NCBI GenBank assembly: GCA_002007745.1
Contig: CP019882.1
Span: 4,898,001-4,962,000, forward strand
Reading direction: 5' to 3'
Length of the DNA stretch: 64,000 nucleotides
Source: Mycolicibacterium litorale
GTDB lineage: Bacteria > Actinomycetota > Actinomycetes > Mycobacteriales > Mycobacteriaceae
Below, piece by piece: positions 25,270-34,194 of this stretch. The position numbers and the translations under genes were made by a program. Numbering within the stretch: the stretch's first letter is position 1; every line of letters starts with the position of its first letter. The notes under the pieces were generated by a model, which saw nothing but the letters and a program-made list of their open reading frames with translations, had not been told where the DNA came from and ran no database searches.

Positions 25270-26787
25270 TCAGCCGACGTCGACCCAGTCCAGGGTGCGC
25301 TCGACAGCCTTGCGCCATTGCGCGTGACCCGCTTCGCGCTGCTCCTCCGACCAACTCGGTTGCCACCGCTTGTCTTCGAGCCAGTTCTTGCGCAGTTCGT
25401 CGGTGTTCTTCCAGAAGCCGACAGCCAGTCCCGCCGCGTACGCCGAACCCAGTGCCGTGGTCTCGGCGACCACCGGCTTGACGACGTCCACACCGAGCAC
25501 ATCGGCCTGGATCTTCATGCACAGGTCGTTGGCGGTGATGCCGCCGTCGACCTTGAGGACCTCCAGATGAACACCGGAGTCGGCTTCCATCGCATCGACC
25601 ACATCGCGGCTCTGGTAACAGATCGCCTCCAGCGTGGCCCGCGCGACGTGCGCATTGTTGTTGAACCGCGACAGGCCGACAATGGCGCCGCGGGCATCCG
25701 AACGCCAGTACGGCGCGAACAGACCGGAGAACGCGGGAACGAAGTAGACGCCCCCGTTGTCCGGCACCTGCCGGGCCAGCGTCTCCGATTGCGCTGCGCC
25801 GCTGATGATTCCCAGTTGGTCACGCAACCACTGCACGGCCGATCCGGTGACGGCGATCGACCCCTCGAGCGCATAGACCGCGTCGGCATCACCCAGCTTG
25901 TAGGCGACAGTGGTGAGTAGACCCGACTTGGAACGTACGATATCGGTCCCCGTGTTGATGAGCATGAAATTGCCGGTGCCGTAGGTGTTCTTGGCCTCCC
26001 CGGGCGCGAAGCACACCTGTCCGACCGTGGCCGCCTGCTGATCACCCAACGCACCGGTCAGCGGCACCTCACCGCCCAGTGGGCCGCCGGCCAGGGTGAC
26101 ACCGTACGGTTCGGGGGAAGACGACGGCACGATGGTGGGCAGCATCTGCCGGGGAATCCCGAACAACGCCAACAGTTCGTCGTCCCAGTCCAGGGTCTCC
26201 AGGTTCATCAGCATGGTGCGACTGGCGTTTGTCACATCGGTGACGTGCGCACCCCCGCTGACCCCGCCGGTGAGGTGCCACAGCAGCCACGAGTCGGTAT
26301 TGCCGAACAGCGCCTCGCCGCTTTCGGCGGCCGCACGAACCCCGTCGACGTTGTCCAGGATCCACTGAATCTTGCCGCCGGAGAAGTAGGTTGCCGGCGG
26401 CAGGCCCGCCTTGTGCCTGATCGTCTCGCCGTGCCCGTCGGCTTCCAATGCGCTGGCGATGCGGTCGGTTCGGGTGTCCTGCCACACGATCGCGTTGTAG
26501 TAGGGCCGACCGGTGCGCCTGTTCCACACCACTGTGGTCTCACGCTGGTTGGTGATACCCAGTGCGGCCAGGTCGCTGCTCACCAGTCCGCTCTTGCCCA
26601 GTGCGGTCTGGATGACCGAGGACGTGCGCTCCCAGATCTCGACGGGATTGTGTTCCACCCATCCGGCTCTGGGCAGGATCTGTTCGTGTTCGAGCTGGTG
26701 TGCGGCGATGACGTTGCCACCGTGGTCGAACACCATGAAGCGTGTGCTGGTGGTTCCCTGGTCGACGGATCCGACGAAATCGGGCAT
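25270..26787 (-). CDS. glpK: Glycerol kinase (glpFKD operon copy)
   Basis: 505-residue FGGY kinase forming glycerol 3-phosphate from glycerol and ATP. ATP-site SVDQGTTSTRFM at residues 7-18, substrate-site NQRETTVVW near 81 and IVWQDTRTDR, and the FGGY C-terminal block VDGGITANDLCMKIQADVLG near 423 are complete. It lies 39 bases after glpF and about 60 before glpD, all on the minus strand. A second, clearly related glycerol kinase starts at 28678 on the other side of the shared promoter region. Confidence 0.94.
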   Translation of the reverse strand: MPDFVGSVDQGTTSTRFMVFDHGGNVIAAHQLEHEQILPRAGWVEHNPVEIWERTSSVIQTALGKSGLVSSDLAALGITNQRETTVVWNRRTGRPYYNAIVWQDTRTDRIASALEADGHGETIRHKAGLPPATYFSGGKIQWILDNVDGVRAAAESGEALFGNTDSWLLWHLTGGVSGGAHVTDVTNASRTMLMNLETLDWDDELLALFGIPRQMLPTIVPSSSPEPYGVTLAGGPLGGEVPLTGALGDQQAATVGQVCFAPGEAKNTYGTGNFMLINTGTDIVRSKSGLLTTVAYKLGDADAVYALEGSIAVTGSAVQWLRDQLGIISGAAQSETLARQVPDNGGVYFVPAFSGLFAPYWRSDARGAIVGLSRFNNNAHVARATLEAICYQSRDVVDAMEADSGVHLEVLKVDGGITANDLCMKIQADVLGVDVVKPVVAETTALGSAYAAGLAVGFWKNTDELRKNWLEDKRWQPSWSEEQREAGHAQWRKAVERTLDWVDVG

Positions 26788-26837
26788 GTGCGTAGGTCTC
26801 CTGTGTCTGCGGTCGGGGCGTGGGATTCAGCTGTTGG

Positions 26838-27671
26838 TCAATGCGGTGGGTTCGGCGACGCCGATTTCCTGCGGCAGTTCGATCGCGGCGGGCAGGTAAC
26901 GCTCGATTCCGAAGACGAACAACGCACCCCCACCAGCCCGCCGATCAACGGGGCGACGATCGGCACCCAGAAGTACAGCTCCGGGCCGTTGGCCGAGTAC
27001 ATGGCGTCGCTGTAGCCGGTGATCCAGGACGCCAGCCGCGGACCGAAGTCGCGGGCCGGGTTGATCGCGTACCCGGCGTTGGTGCCCCAGGCCATGCCGA
27101 TCCCGACCACCAGAAACCCGATGATCAGCGGTGCCATGTTGGCAAGCGGCGGGTTGTTGCCGACCGTGGTCACCGCGAGCACGACCATCACCAGGATCGC
27201 GGTGCCGACGATCTGGTCGGCGAAGGCGGTCAGCACCGATACACCGGTGCCCGGGGAGGTGGAGAAGATGCCCTGGGTGGCGCGGGTGTGGCCGGGATCG
27301 ACGGCGGCGATCTGGTCGGCGTAGACGAATCGGACGATCAGCGCGCCGACGAAGGCGCCGGCGAACTGAGCGCCGATGTAGGGGAACACCTTGCGCCGAT
27401 CGAACCCCTTGAACACCGTTAACGCCACGGTCACTGCCGGGTTGAGGTGGGCACCGCTGAGCCTGCCCGCGACGAACACGGCCATCGTGACGCCGAGGCC
27501 CCAGCCGAACGCGATCGAGTTGTGGTCACCGGCGCTGAGCGACTTCGGGAATCCACCGGCCACCACCTGCGCGACCACCCCGCAGCCGAACAGGATGAGG
27601 ATCGCTGTTCCGAGGAACTCGGCGGACAGTTCGCCGATCAGAGGATGCTTTGCCCGCGGCTGGGTTGTCAT
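26838..27671 (-). CDS. glpF: Aquaglyceroporin GlpF, C-terminus out of frame
   Basis: MIP-family channel for glycerol uptake. Both pore motifs are seen: HLNPAVTVA near 72 and YAINPARDFGPR near 195; the Asp in NPARD is a glyceroporin mark. Six transmembrane helices are predicted. ATG at 27671 starts the conserved part. The last 30 residues (from VRCSSSE) do not fit the family; adding one G to the five-base run at 26927-26931 gives GALFVFGIERYLPAAIEL and a stop at 26827-26829 instead. So the last helix end is probably misread by a one-base deletion. First gene of glpFKD. Confidence 0.88.
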   Translation of the reverse strand: MTTQPRAKHPLIGELSAEFLGTAILILFGCGVVAQVVAGGFPKSLSAGDHNSIAFGWGLGVTMAVFVAGRLSGAHLNPAVTVALTVFKGFDRRKVFPYIGAQFAGAFVGALIVRFVYADQIAAVDPGHTRATQGIFSTSPGTGVSVLTAFADQIVGTAILVMVVLAVTTVGNNPPLANMAPLIIGFLVVGIGMAWGTNAGYAINPARDFGPRLASWITGYSDAMYSANGPELYFWVPIVAPLIGGLVGVRCSSSESSVTCPPRSNCRRKSASPNPPH

Positions 27672-27806
27672 CGCGCACTTCCTTGTGGTGGATGGGTTTT
27701 CCGCGCCTCGACGCGAAGCCGGGTGGCTCCGGCCACCTCGGTGGTCGTGGCGCACTGTGAGATGGTGCGAAGTTATGCGGGAATGTGACGGACATCAATC
27801 GGCGTT

Positions 27807-27823
27807 GTTCGACAATGTCGAAC
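27807..27823. promoter_or_regulatory. Perfect 17-bp palindrome, candidate IclR/GylR operator
   Basis: GTTCGACAATGTCGAAC has 8-bp arms around one central base. It sits in the 245-bp gap between glpF (starts 27671, leftward) and the IclR gene (starts 27917, rightward), where an IclR-type glycerol regulator should bind to control both transcripts. The regulator assignment follows from position and from the known control of mycobacterial glpFKD by the IclR protein GylR. Nothing else recognisable is seen in this gap. Confidence 0.65.
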
Positions 27824-27916
27824 GTCTCGCGGCGGGCATGCGTGCTGGGGATGGATGCCACGCTCGGCCTGTGATATTCGTCGCGTAGCGCCGCCGACAG
27901 TTGAGGAGTGAGCCCG

Positions 27917-28678
27917 ATGCCCGGAGCTATCCAATCGATCGAACGCGCCGCTGCCATCATGGATTTGATCGAGCAAAGCGACCGGCCGCTGCCACTGCGC
28001 GTCATCGCGCAGGATCTGCAACTGTCCAAGGCCACCGTGCACGGCATCGTGCGCACCCTGGTCGATCTGGAATACCTACAACAGGATTCCGATACGGGCA
28101 GTTATTCGCCAGGGCCACGGGCATCTTCACCGGACGTGGCGGAGTTGGACGGAAACGACCTGCGATCGATCGCGATGGCCTGGGCCGACACGCTCGCCGT
28201 ATCGACCGGTTGCGAAGTGCTGATGGCGTTGCTGAACGGCCACGAGGCCGACATCGTCCACCATGTGTTCCGGCCCGACGACACCCCCCAAACGCTGCGT
28301 GTCGGTGAGCGTTTGCCGCTGCACGCCACCGCTTGCGGCAAATTGGTGTTGGCGTATTCGCCCCGCCGCGAACGGATTCTGCGCAATCTTCCGTTGGAAC
28401 GCTTCACCAGCCGGACCTCGGTGCACCGGCCGGGATTGGCCGACGAGATCGAGCGCGTCCGGCGCTCGGGCGTGGCGGTGGCCAGCGGCGAGTTCGACCC
28501 CGAGCTGGCCGATGTGGCGGTACCGGTGCACGGTCGCAGCCGCTCCAGCGTCGCGGCGATGGCGGTACTCGGCCCGCCGGAATCACTACTCGGGCGCGAC
28601 GGCGCACCGGAGCCGGAAATCCTCGCCGAACTTCGCCACGCTGCCGCGGCCGTGATCCACGCGCTGACCCCGGCGTGA
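27917..28678 (+). CDS. gylR: IclR family regulator of glycerol metabolism
   Basis: 253-residue IclR protein. Winged helix about 1-65 (AIMDLIEQSDRPLPLRVIAQ, then SKATVHGIVRTL), followed by the IclR effector domain with HATACGKLVLAY near 137 and SGEFDPELADVAVPV near 193. ATG 27917 is preferred over GTG 27908 because GAGGAG stands seven bases before it. It faces glpFKD across the palindrome, and its stop overlaps the start of a glycerol kinase gene (TGATG). By layout this is the GylR-type activator that responds to glycerol or glycerol 3-phosphate. Confidence 0.85.
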   Translation: MPGAIQSIERAAAIMDLIEQSDRPLPLRVIAQDLQLSKATVHGIVRTLVDLEYLQQDSDTGSYSPGPRASSPDVAELDGNDLRSIAMAWADTLAVSTGCEVLMALLNGHEADIVHHVFRPDDTPQTLRVGERLPLHATACGKLVLAYSPRRERILRNLPLERFTSRTSVHRPGLADEIERVRRSGVAVASGEFDPELADVAVPVHGRSRSSVAAMAVLGPPESLLGRDGAPEPEILAELRHAAAAVIHALTPA

Positions 28679-30189
28679 TGACCGAACAGCGCGTGGTCGC
28701 CGCGATCGATCTGGGAACCACCTCGGCACGCTGCATGTTGTTCGACCACCGCGGCCGGATGGTGGCGATCGCGCAGCGCGAGCAGCGGCAGTCCTTCCCG
28801 CGACCGGGCTGGGCGGAGCAGGACGCACTGGAACTGTGGCGCAACGTGCGCCGTATCGTGCCGGATGCGCTGCGGGCGGCCGGCCTGGATGTGTCGAACG
28901 TCGCCGCGGTGGGAATCGCCAACCAGCGCGAAACCACTGTGGTGTGGGACCGCCGCAGCGGACTTCCGCTGGCGCCGGCGATCACCTGGCAGGACACCAG
29001 GACGGGGCCGGTGGTGGACCAGATAGCCCCGGATGCGGACGCGGTCCGCCGGATCGCCGGATTCAAGCCGGCGGCATACTTCGCCGCGCCCCGGCTGCGG
29101 TGGCTGCTCGACAATGTGCGAGGACTCGAATCCCAGGCGCGCACCGGCGAGGCGTTGTTCGGGACCCTTGAGTCGTGGCTGATCTGGAATCTCACCGGCG
29201 GTCCCCGGCACGGCATCCACGTCACCGACGTGACCAATGCCAGCCGAACCCTGCTCATGGATCTACGTTCGCTGCAGTGGAGTTCCAAACTTCTTGGCCT
29301 ACTGGATATTCCAGAGGCCATGATGCCGCGGATCGTGTCGAACAGCGAGGTGTACGCCCGCTGCACCACCGTGTTGCCGGGTGTCCCCATCGCCGCGGCG
29401 ATCGGCGATCAGCAGGCCGCGCTGTTCGGTCAGATGTGCTTCGATCCCGGTGATGCGAAATGCACCTACGGCACCGGCGCGTTCCTGTTGATGAATGTCG
29501 GCACCTCTATTGTCGAGTCCCCGCACGGCCTGCTGCCGACGGTCGGTTACGCCGCACCCGGCAGTGCACCGATGTACGCACTGGAGGGCCCGATCGCGGT
29601 CGCGGGTTCACTGGTCCAGTGGTTTCGCGACTCGTTGGGGGTGATCGCCACCGCCCCACAGATAGAGACACTGGCCCGCAGCGTCGATGACAACGGCGGG
29701 TGTTACATCGTCCCGGCCTTCTCGGGACTCTTTGCCCCGCATTGGGATTCAGAGGCCCGAGGTATCTTCGTCGGGCTGACGTCCTACGTCACCAAGGGAC
29801 ACCTGGCCCGCGCGGTGCTCGAAGCCACCGCCTGGCAGACCTGGGAGGTGGTCAACGCGATGACGATCGACTCCGGGGTGCCACTGGCCCGGCTCGCCGT
29901 CGACGGCGGCATGACCTCCAACCATCTGCTGATGCAGTTCAACGCCGACGTCCTCAACGTCCCGGTGGTGCGTCCCTTCGTCTCCGAGACGGTGTCACTG
30001 GGTGCGGCGTATGCAGCCGGTCTGGCTGTCGGCTACTGGCCGGATGTCGCCGCACTACGCGCCAACCGCCACGTCGCCGCGGCGTGGTATCCGAGGATGG
30101 ATGCTCGGATCCGCAGACGCGAGGCGGCGGGCTGGACGGCGGCGGTGGCGCGCGCGCTGACACCAACCGAGGCGTCGGCCCGCAGGTAG
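28678..30189 (+). CDS. glpK: Second glycerol kinase
   Basis: 503-residue FGGY kinase with AAIDLGTTSARCMLFD, NQRETTVVWDRRSG, AITWQDTRTG and VDGGMTSNHLLMQFNADVLN, the same set as the glpK in the glpFKD operon. It reads DLGTTS where the operon copy reads DQGTTS. The TGATG overlap with the IclR gene couples its translation to the regulator. Two kinases under one regulator could differ in affinity or in substrate (for example another polyol), which the sequence does not settle. It ends 16 bases before the convergent BlaR1-like gene. Confidence 0.91.
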   Translation: MTEQRVVAAIDLGTTSARCMLFDHRGRMVAIAQREQRQSFPRPGWAEQDALELWRNVRRIVPDALRAAGLDVSNVAAVGIANQRETTVVWDRRSGLPLAPAITWQDTRTGPVVDQIAPDADAVRRIAGFKPAAYFAAPRLRWLLDNVRGLESQARTGEALFGTLESWLIWNLTGGPRHGIHVTDVTNASRTLLMDLRSLQWSSKLLGLLDIPEAMMPRIVSNSEVYARCTTVLPGVPIAAAIGDQQAALFGQMCFDPGDAKCTYGTGAFLLMNVGTSIVESPHGLLPTVGYAAPGSAPMYALEGPIAVAGSLVQWFRDSLGVIATAPQIETLARSVDDNGGCYIVPAFSGLFAPHWDSEARGIFVGLTSYVTKGHLARAVLEATAWQTWEVVNAMTIDSGVPLARLAVDGGMTSNHLLMQFNADVLNVPVVRPFVSETVSLGAAYAAGLAVGYWPDVAALRANRHVAAAWYPRMDARIRRREAAGWTAAVARALTPTEASARR

Positions 30190-30205
30190 GTCCGGTGGCC
30201 TCGGC

Positions 30206-31087
30206 TCAGCCCAACACCTCGACGGCCGGCTCACCCGGTTCGGGGATGAGCCGATCCTGCGCCAGGTCGGCGACCATCAGGAAGTTCGCTGCCAGTCCCA
30301 GCACCACGGCCGCGGCGGCCAGCAGCAGCCACGCCCGTTGCCGTCGCGGACCGGGATGCTGCAGAGCCGTCACCCGGCGCAGCACCTCGCCGGGCTGACC
30401 ACCGACGCCGGGCCAGGCCGGCGCCGCAGCGGCCGAACACAGCAGCGCCGCCCTGGCGATGGCCCGTACCGCCACCGGACGACCACCGGTCGCGGCGCAC
30501 TCGTCGGCGGCGCGTTCGGCGGCGTACCGCACCGCCTCCCCCCACCGCCGCAGCATCGGGTTGAGACGTGCGGCGAGTTGCACGGCCTGAATCAGCATGG
30601 GATGGCGGCCCCGAAGGTGCGCCCGCTCATGGGACACGACTGCGCACAGTTCCTGTTCATCAAGCGCCGCGGTCAGGGCGGTGGTGACCACAACGACTCC
30701 GCGACGCCCCGGAACGGCGAACGCATCCGGGGTGGCACAGTCGACTGTCAAGACGTCGCCGGTGCGCGCGGTGCTGTCGCGAAACACCTTGCTGGCACGC
30801 ATATTCGCCCGTATCCGGACGGCATGACGCAGGCAGCCGACGAGCGTCCACAGCAGGAAACCACCGAGCACGACGGCGGCCGCACGGGCCGCGGCGGGCC
30901 CGGCGCCACCCAGGATGGTCTCCAGCGCCAACGCCGAGGTCCACGTTGCCAGAGCCAGCGAAACCCCGGTCGCGGCCAGCACCCTGGTCCACCAGTCCGG
31001 GGCGAACAACGCCTCGAGCCGCGGCAGGCCCAACGTCAGCAGCGCGGCGATCACCCACGGCGCGGCCAGTACCAGCCAGACCGTCAT
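30206..31087 (-). CDS. M56 (BlaR1-type) membrane metallopeptidase
   Basis: 293 aa with helices at about 5-22, 36-56, 66-88 and 262-285. The zinc site HERAH (H153, E154, H157) lies in VVSHERAHLRGRHPML, and AERAADECAA supplies the third ligand region. No C-terminal penicillin-binding sensor domain, so it matches the short actinobacterial BlaR form (as Rv1845c), not the staphylococcal receptor. ATGA overlap with the BlaI gene upstream shows a BlaI-BlaR pair: the protease should inactivate BlaI on a cell-envelope or redox signal. No beta-lactamase gene is near. Confidence 0.87.
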   Translation of the reverse strand: MTVWLVLAAPWVIAALLTLGLPRLEALFAPDWWTRVLAATGVSLALATWTSALALETILGGAGPAAARAAAVVLGGFLLWTLVGCLRHAVRIRANMRASKVFRDSTARTGDVLTVDCATPDAFAVPGRRGVVVVTTALTAALDEQELCAVVSHERAHLRGRHPMLIQAVQLAARLNPMLRRWGEAVRYAAERAADECAATGGRPVAVRAIARAALLCSAAAAPAWPGVGGQPGEVLRRVTALQHPGPRRQRAWLLLAAAAVVLGLAANFLMVADLAQDRLIPEPGEPAVEVLG

Positions 31088-31461
31088 GACGCTTTCGAAT
31101 CATTGTCGGACAACAGTTTTCGCAGAACTGCCTCGTCGTCGGGATCGAGGGCGGCGACGAAGCTCGCCAGTACGTCGGCCCGGTCAGGGGCCTGCCTGCT
31201 TTGCAGTTCGTTGCGCATTCTGATCGCCGCCCGCAGTGCGGGCAGCTCCCCGGCGGGGGCGGCCAACGCGTAGACGTAGGCGCGACCCTGCTTGGTTCGG
31301 GTGACCAACTGCTTGTCGTTCAGCCGCACCAGCGCGGTCATCACGGTCGTGTGCGCGAGGTCGCCGCCCAGTTCGGCGCGCACCTCGGCCACGCTCATCG
31401 CGACGTTGCCGCCCAAGACCGCGATGATGGCGTCTTCGAGACTGCCTGGTTGTCTGCGCAC
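31084..31461 (-). CDS. blaI: BlaI/MecI/CopY family transcriptional regulator
   Basis: 125-residue winged-helix repressor. DNA-recognition helix region HTTVMTALVRLNDKQLV (about 37-53) and wing RTKQGRAYVYALA are clear; the remainder dimerises. The GTG start at 31461 is chosen because GGAAGG lies upstream at about nine bases and no other start fits the family length. It is followed with ATGA overlap by its BlaR1-type protease. TACTACA/TGTAGTA is the family operator type and occurs once in the window, at 22917, before the hemerythrin-ATPase. Confidence 0.87.
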   Translation of the reverse strand: MRRQPGSLEDAIIAVLGGNVAMSVAEVRAELGGDLAHTTVMTALVRLNDKQLVTRTKQGRAYVYALAAPAGELPALRAAIRMRNELQSRQAPDRADVLASFVAALDPDDEAVLRKLLSDNDSKAS

Positions 31462-31511
31462 GGATGATCCTTCCCGGCACAGGATATGTCTTGGCGCCGT
31501 ACCCGCCCGGG

Positions 31512-32510
31512 TCAGCCGCGCAGGGTGGCGCTGGGCGACTCGCCGAACTCGCCACGATAGATCTGGCTGAAGCGCCCGGTGTGGGCGAATCCCCACCGCA
31601 ACGCGATCGCCGCCACGGTGTCGCGAGTCGGGTCGGCGGCGAGGAGGTCGTGCCGTGCGCGCTCGAGTCGGATCCGACGCAGGTATCCCATCGGCGTGGT
31701 GTCGAGCTGCCGGCGGAACATGTACTGCACCGCCCTGGGCGTCACACTGACGGCGTTGGCGATGTCGGCCATCGAGATGTCGCGCGCGGAGTTGGCGTGA
31801 ATGTAATCGATCGCCCGCCGCAGCAACGGCGACGACACCGGGTCGGGACGCTCGGCGCGCTCGGCATCGGCGTAGGTGTTGGGGAAGACGTGCAACAGCG
31901 TCGCCGCGAGCAGCCGAATCGCGGCGCCGATGACCAAGTCCGCGTCCTGAGCACCGGAACTGCCCTGCATGGTCGCGGTGACATAGTCCACCGCCGTCTC
32001 CCACTGGGCGGCAGCCGCGGCCGAACGCGGACGCCCCGAGATGAACCGCAACGCGGCACGACCGTCTCGCTGCGGCTCACCGGTGATCTGGTGCAGCGCG
32101 GCCGGCGCCAGGCAGGCGAAGGCCAGCTCGGCGTCGACGGTGCGGGCACGGCACGGCCGGCCGGGACGCACCGCCAGCACCACGTCGCCCTCGGCACAAC
32201 TCTCTGCCCGCGCACCCGTGCCGATCTGCACACTCCCGGATTTCAGGTGCGTGACGACATAGCACGGCCAGCGCTCGGTGTCGAACTCCAGGTCGCTGGG
32301 CAACTCGGCCGTGCCGACAGCTGCCCTGCCAATGGTCATTCCGGAGACCGTCATCGGCCGGTGCGGGACCAAGCCGCCGATGCGACCCTGGACCCCTACG
32401 GAGCTGCGGATGAATGCGACGGCGACATCGGTGTCACCGGTGGAGAACGTGGTGCGTTGCGGGAGCACACCCATGACAGCGGTGATTGTCGCTCCTGACT
32501 TCGAAGACAT
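31512..32510 (-). CDS. AraC family transcriptional regulator
   Basis: About 332 aa. The N-terminal part resembles the AraC-binding-like domain of the AntR/FeaR group (ERWPCYVVTHLKSGSVQIGT), and the C-terminus from about 225 is a double helix-turn-helix AraC domain: SMADIANAVSVTPRAVQYMF, then TVAAIALRWGFAHTGRFSQI and GEFGESPSATL. ATG 32510 (MSSKSG) or 32543 are possible starts. It is divergent from the CheB gene across a 205-bp gap. Members of this group often control aromatic or amine catabolism; no such operon is directly adjacent. Confidence 0.85.
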   Translation of the reverse strand: MSSKSGATITAVMGVLPQRTTFSTGDTDVAVAFIRSSVGVQGRIGGLVPHRPMTVSGMTIGRAAVGTAELPSDLEFDTERWPCYVVTHLKSGSVQIGTGARAESCAEGDVVLAVRPGRPCRARTVDAELAFACLAPAALHQITGEPQRDGRAALRFISGRPRSAAAAAQWETAVDYVTATMQGSSGAQDADLVIGAAIRLLAATLLHVFPNTYADAERAERPDPVSSPLLRRAIDYIHANSARDISMADIANAVSVTPRAVQYMFRRQLDTTPMGYLRRIRLERARHDLLAADPTRDTVAAIALRWGFAHTGRFSQIYRGEFGESPSATLRG

Positions 32511-32680
32511 GAGCCATCGAGGTGGCGAGCCGCCGGAGCACACATACTGGAGAACTCGCCGACAGCCCGGGCATGAATGGCCCGATCGTCACGTCCACTC
32601 AGACGAGCGGACGGGCGAGCATTGTTCTCAGCTCTGCGTGCAGCGTACCCCGGTCACGCCAGATTTCGAAGGTATTAGCT

Positions 32681-32704
32681 GGTTATCGACGGCCGGAGCG
32701 GGTA
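32681..32704 (+). promoter_or_regulatory. SigF-like promoter before the CheB gene
   Basis: GGTTA at 32681-32685 and GGGTA at 32700-32704, spaced by 14 bases, approach the mycobacterial SigF/SigB-type promoter (GGTTT, 15-17 bases, GGGTA). It ends 11 bases before the first ATG of the CheB frame. The downstream genes include a STAS/anti-sigma-kinase-like protein, which fits general-stress sigma factor control. The spacer is slightly short, so this remains tentative. The rest of the 32511-32715 gap shows nothing recognisable. Confidence 0.4.
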
Positions 32705-32715
32705 GCCGAATCCCT

Positions 32716-33399
32716 ATGGTCGAGATGGCCGAACAGGGCAGCAGGTTGGGTGGGGTCGTCACGGTCGGCGCGTCAGCGGGCGGCGTGCAGGCGCTGATCC
32801 GGTTCGCCGGCGGGCTGCCCAAGCAGCTTCCCTACGCCGTGTTGGTCACCCTGCACATGCCGGCCACGATTCCCAGCGCGCTGGCGCGCATCGTCGATCG
32901 GGCGGGGCCGCTGCCGGCCGCGCCCGCCGTCGACGGCGAAGTCCTCGAACCCGGAAGGATCTATGTCGCCGTCCCCGATCACCACCTGCTCGTCCGCCGG
33001 CGTCGGGTGGTCGTCTGCCGAGGGCCCGCGGAGAACGGTCATCGGCCCGCCATCAACGCGCTGTTCCGCTCGGTGGCCGTCAGCTACCAACGCCGCGCCA
33101 TCGGGATCCTGTTGTCCGGCGTCCTCGACGACGGAGTGCTCGGGCTGGCGGCCATCCGCGCCCACGGCGGTACGACGATCGTGCAGCAGCCGTCGGACGC
33201 GTTGTTCCCGGATATGCCGTGCCACGCGCTGGGGGCCGACATCGTCGACGCCGAGGCAACCGCACGGGATCTCGGACGGGTGTTGACCGAGTTGGCCCAA
33301 CGCAACCTGGACGGAGCGCCGGAATTGGAACGTGATCTGCAGGAGCCGAAGAACCATCCCGATGGGCGACATCCGACCACGAGGAGGTCACCGCTATGA
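32716..33399 (+). CDS. CheB-type protein-glutamate methylesterase (stand-alone domain)
   Basis: 227-residue CheB catalytic domain without a receiver domain. Catalytic triad: Ser20 in VGASAGGV, His47 in TLHMP, Asp139 in SGVLDDGV. It should hydrolyse methylglutamate esters on a receptor-like partner. The open frame extends upstream to 32278 but that part lies over the AraC gene and has no similarity, so ATG 32716 or 32725 is taken. The stop overlaps the next ATG (ATGA). With the STAS/ATPase and CheR-PAS genes it forms a three-gene signalling unit; no methyl-accepting protein, CheA or flagellar gene is seen. Confidence 0.87.
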   Translation: MVEMAEQGSRLGGVVTVGASAGGVQALIRFAGGLPKQLPYAVLVTLHMPATIPSALARIVDRAGPLPAAPAVDGEVLEPGRIYVAVPDHHLLVRRRRVVVCRGPAENGHRPAINALFRSVAVSYQRRAIGILLSGVLDDGVLGLAAIRAHGGTTIVQQPSDALFPDMPCHALGADIVDAEATARDLGRVLTELAQRNLDGAPELERDLQEPKNHPDGRHPTTRRSPL

Positions 33400-34142
33400 A
33401 TAGCCGACTGCGCAGCACCGCCGATGCGGTCGACGGCGCGACGGTGCTGACCGTGGAGGGAACCCTGGACAGCATCAGCTACGGCAAGCTGCGGGACAGT
33501 ATCGTCAAGGCGGCGCTGGACGAGCCGCGAGCGGTGATCGTCGACATCACGAACCTCGCCGTTCCCGCGGAGAGCGCGGTGGCGGTGTTCACCAGTGCCC
33601 GCTGGCACATCGCCCGCTGGCCCGATGTCCCACTGCTCCTGGTCTGCGGCACGGAATCGAGCCGGGACATGTTGTACCGCAATGGGATCACCCGATACGT
33701 CCCCGTCTACGCCGGGGTGCGGCAGGCCGTCGACATCGCAGCCCAGCAGCCGGTCCCCGGCCGCAGGCGAATCCGGGCGGAACTGATTCCGGACGCCAGC
33801 AGCGTGGCGATGGCCCGTCGGTTGGTCGCCGAGTGGCTGCATGCCTGGTCCCGTGCCGAGCTGACCCCGGTGGCGAAGATCATCGTCACCTCCCTGGTCG
33901 AGAACGCGGTGCGCCATGCCGGTGGCGCCACCGCGTTACGGCTGGAATCCAAGGGTGACGAGGTGACCGTGGCCGTCGAGGACGCCAGCGGGGTGCCGGC
34001 CAGTTTCAAGGAGAAGGCGCTGGGCAACGACGAGTTGTCCAGCTTGAAGATCGTCGACGCCGTCTGCCGCACCTGGGGGTGCAGTCCGACTCCGTCCGGG
34101 AAAGTGGTCTGGTGCGTCGTCGGACCGGAGAACAGGTTGTGA
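33396..34142 (+). CDS. STAS domain fused to an anti-sigma-type HATPase domain
   Basis: 248 aa. Residues about 5-110 form a STAS (anti-sigma-factor antagonist) domain with VTDITNL-like strand VIVDITNLAVPAESA; at the phosphorylation position usual for SpoIIAA-type proteins stands an Ala-Glu-Ser context, so a Ser is available. Residues about 130-245 form an RsbW/SpoIIAB-like ATPase with the N box IVTSLVENAVRHAGG and a weak G box. Having antagonist and kinase halves in one chain is uncommon. It lies between CheB (ATGA overlap) and CheR, so it probably links methylation-type input to a sigma factor. Confidence 0.82.
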   Translation: MNSRLRSTADAVDGATVLTVEGTLDSISYGKLRDSIVKAALDEPRAVIVDITNLAVPAESAVAVFTSARWHIARWPDVPLLLVCGTESSRDMLYRNGITRYVPVYAGVRQAVDIAAQQPVPGRRRIRAELIPDASSVAMARRLVAEWLHAWSRAELTPVAKIIVTSLVENAVRHAGGATALRLESKGDEVTVAVEDASGVPASFKEKALGNDELSSLKIVDAVCRTWGCSPTPSGKVVWCVVGPENRL

Positions 34143-34194
34143 CGGAGAGTAATGTTGCCGTCCGCGGGAGTTTGTCACCGGCGGACGGTTTGGG

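Noticed and set aside
25211..25522. N-terminal extension of the first glpD frame
   Set aside because: It overlaps the end of glpK in a different frame; ATG 25210 has a good ribosome site and starts the family sequence.
32278..32715. N-terminal extension of the CheB frame, as if carrying a receiver domain
   Set aside because: This part is antisense to the AraC gene and shows no receiver motifs.
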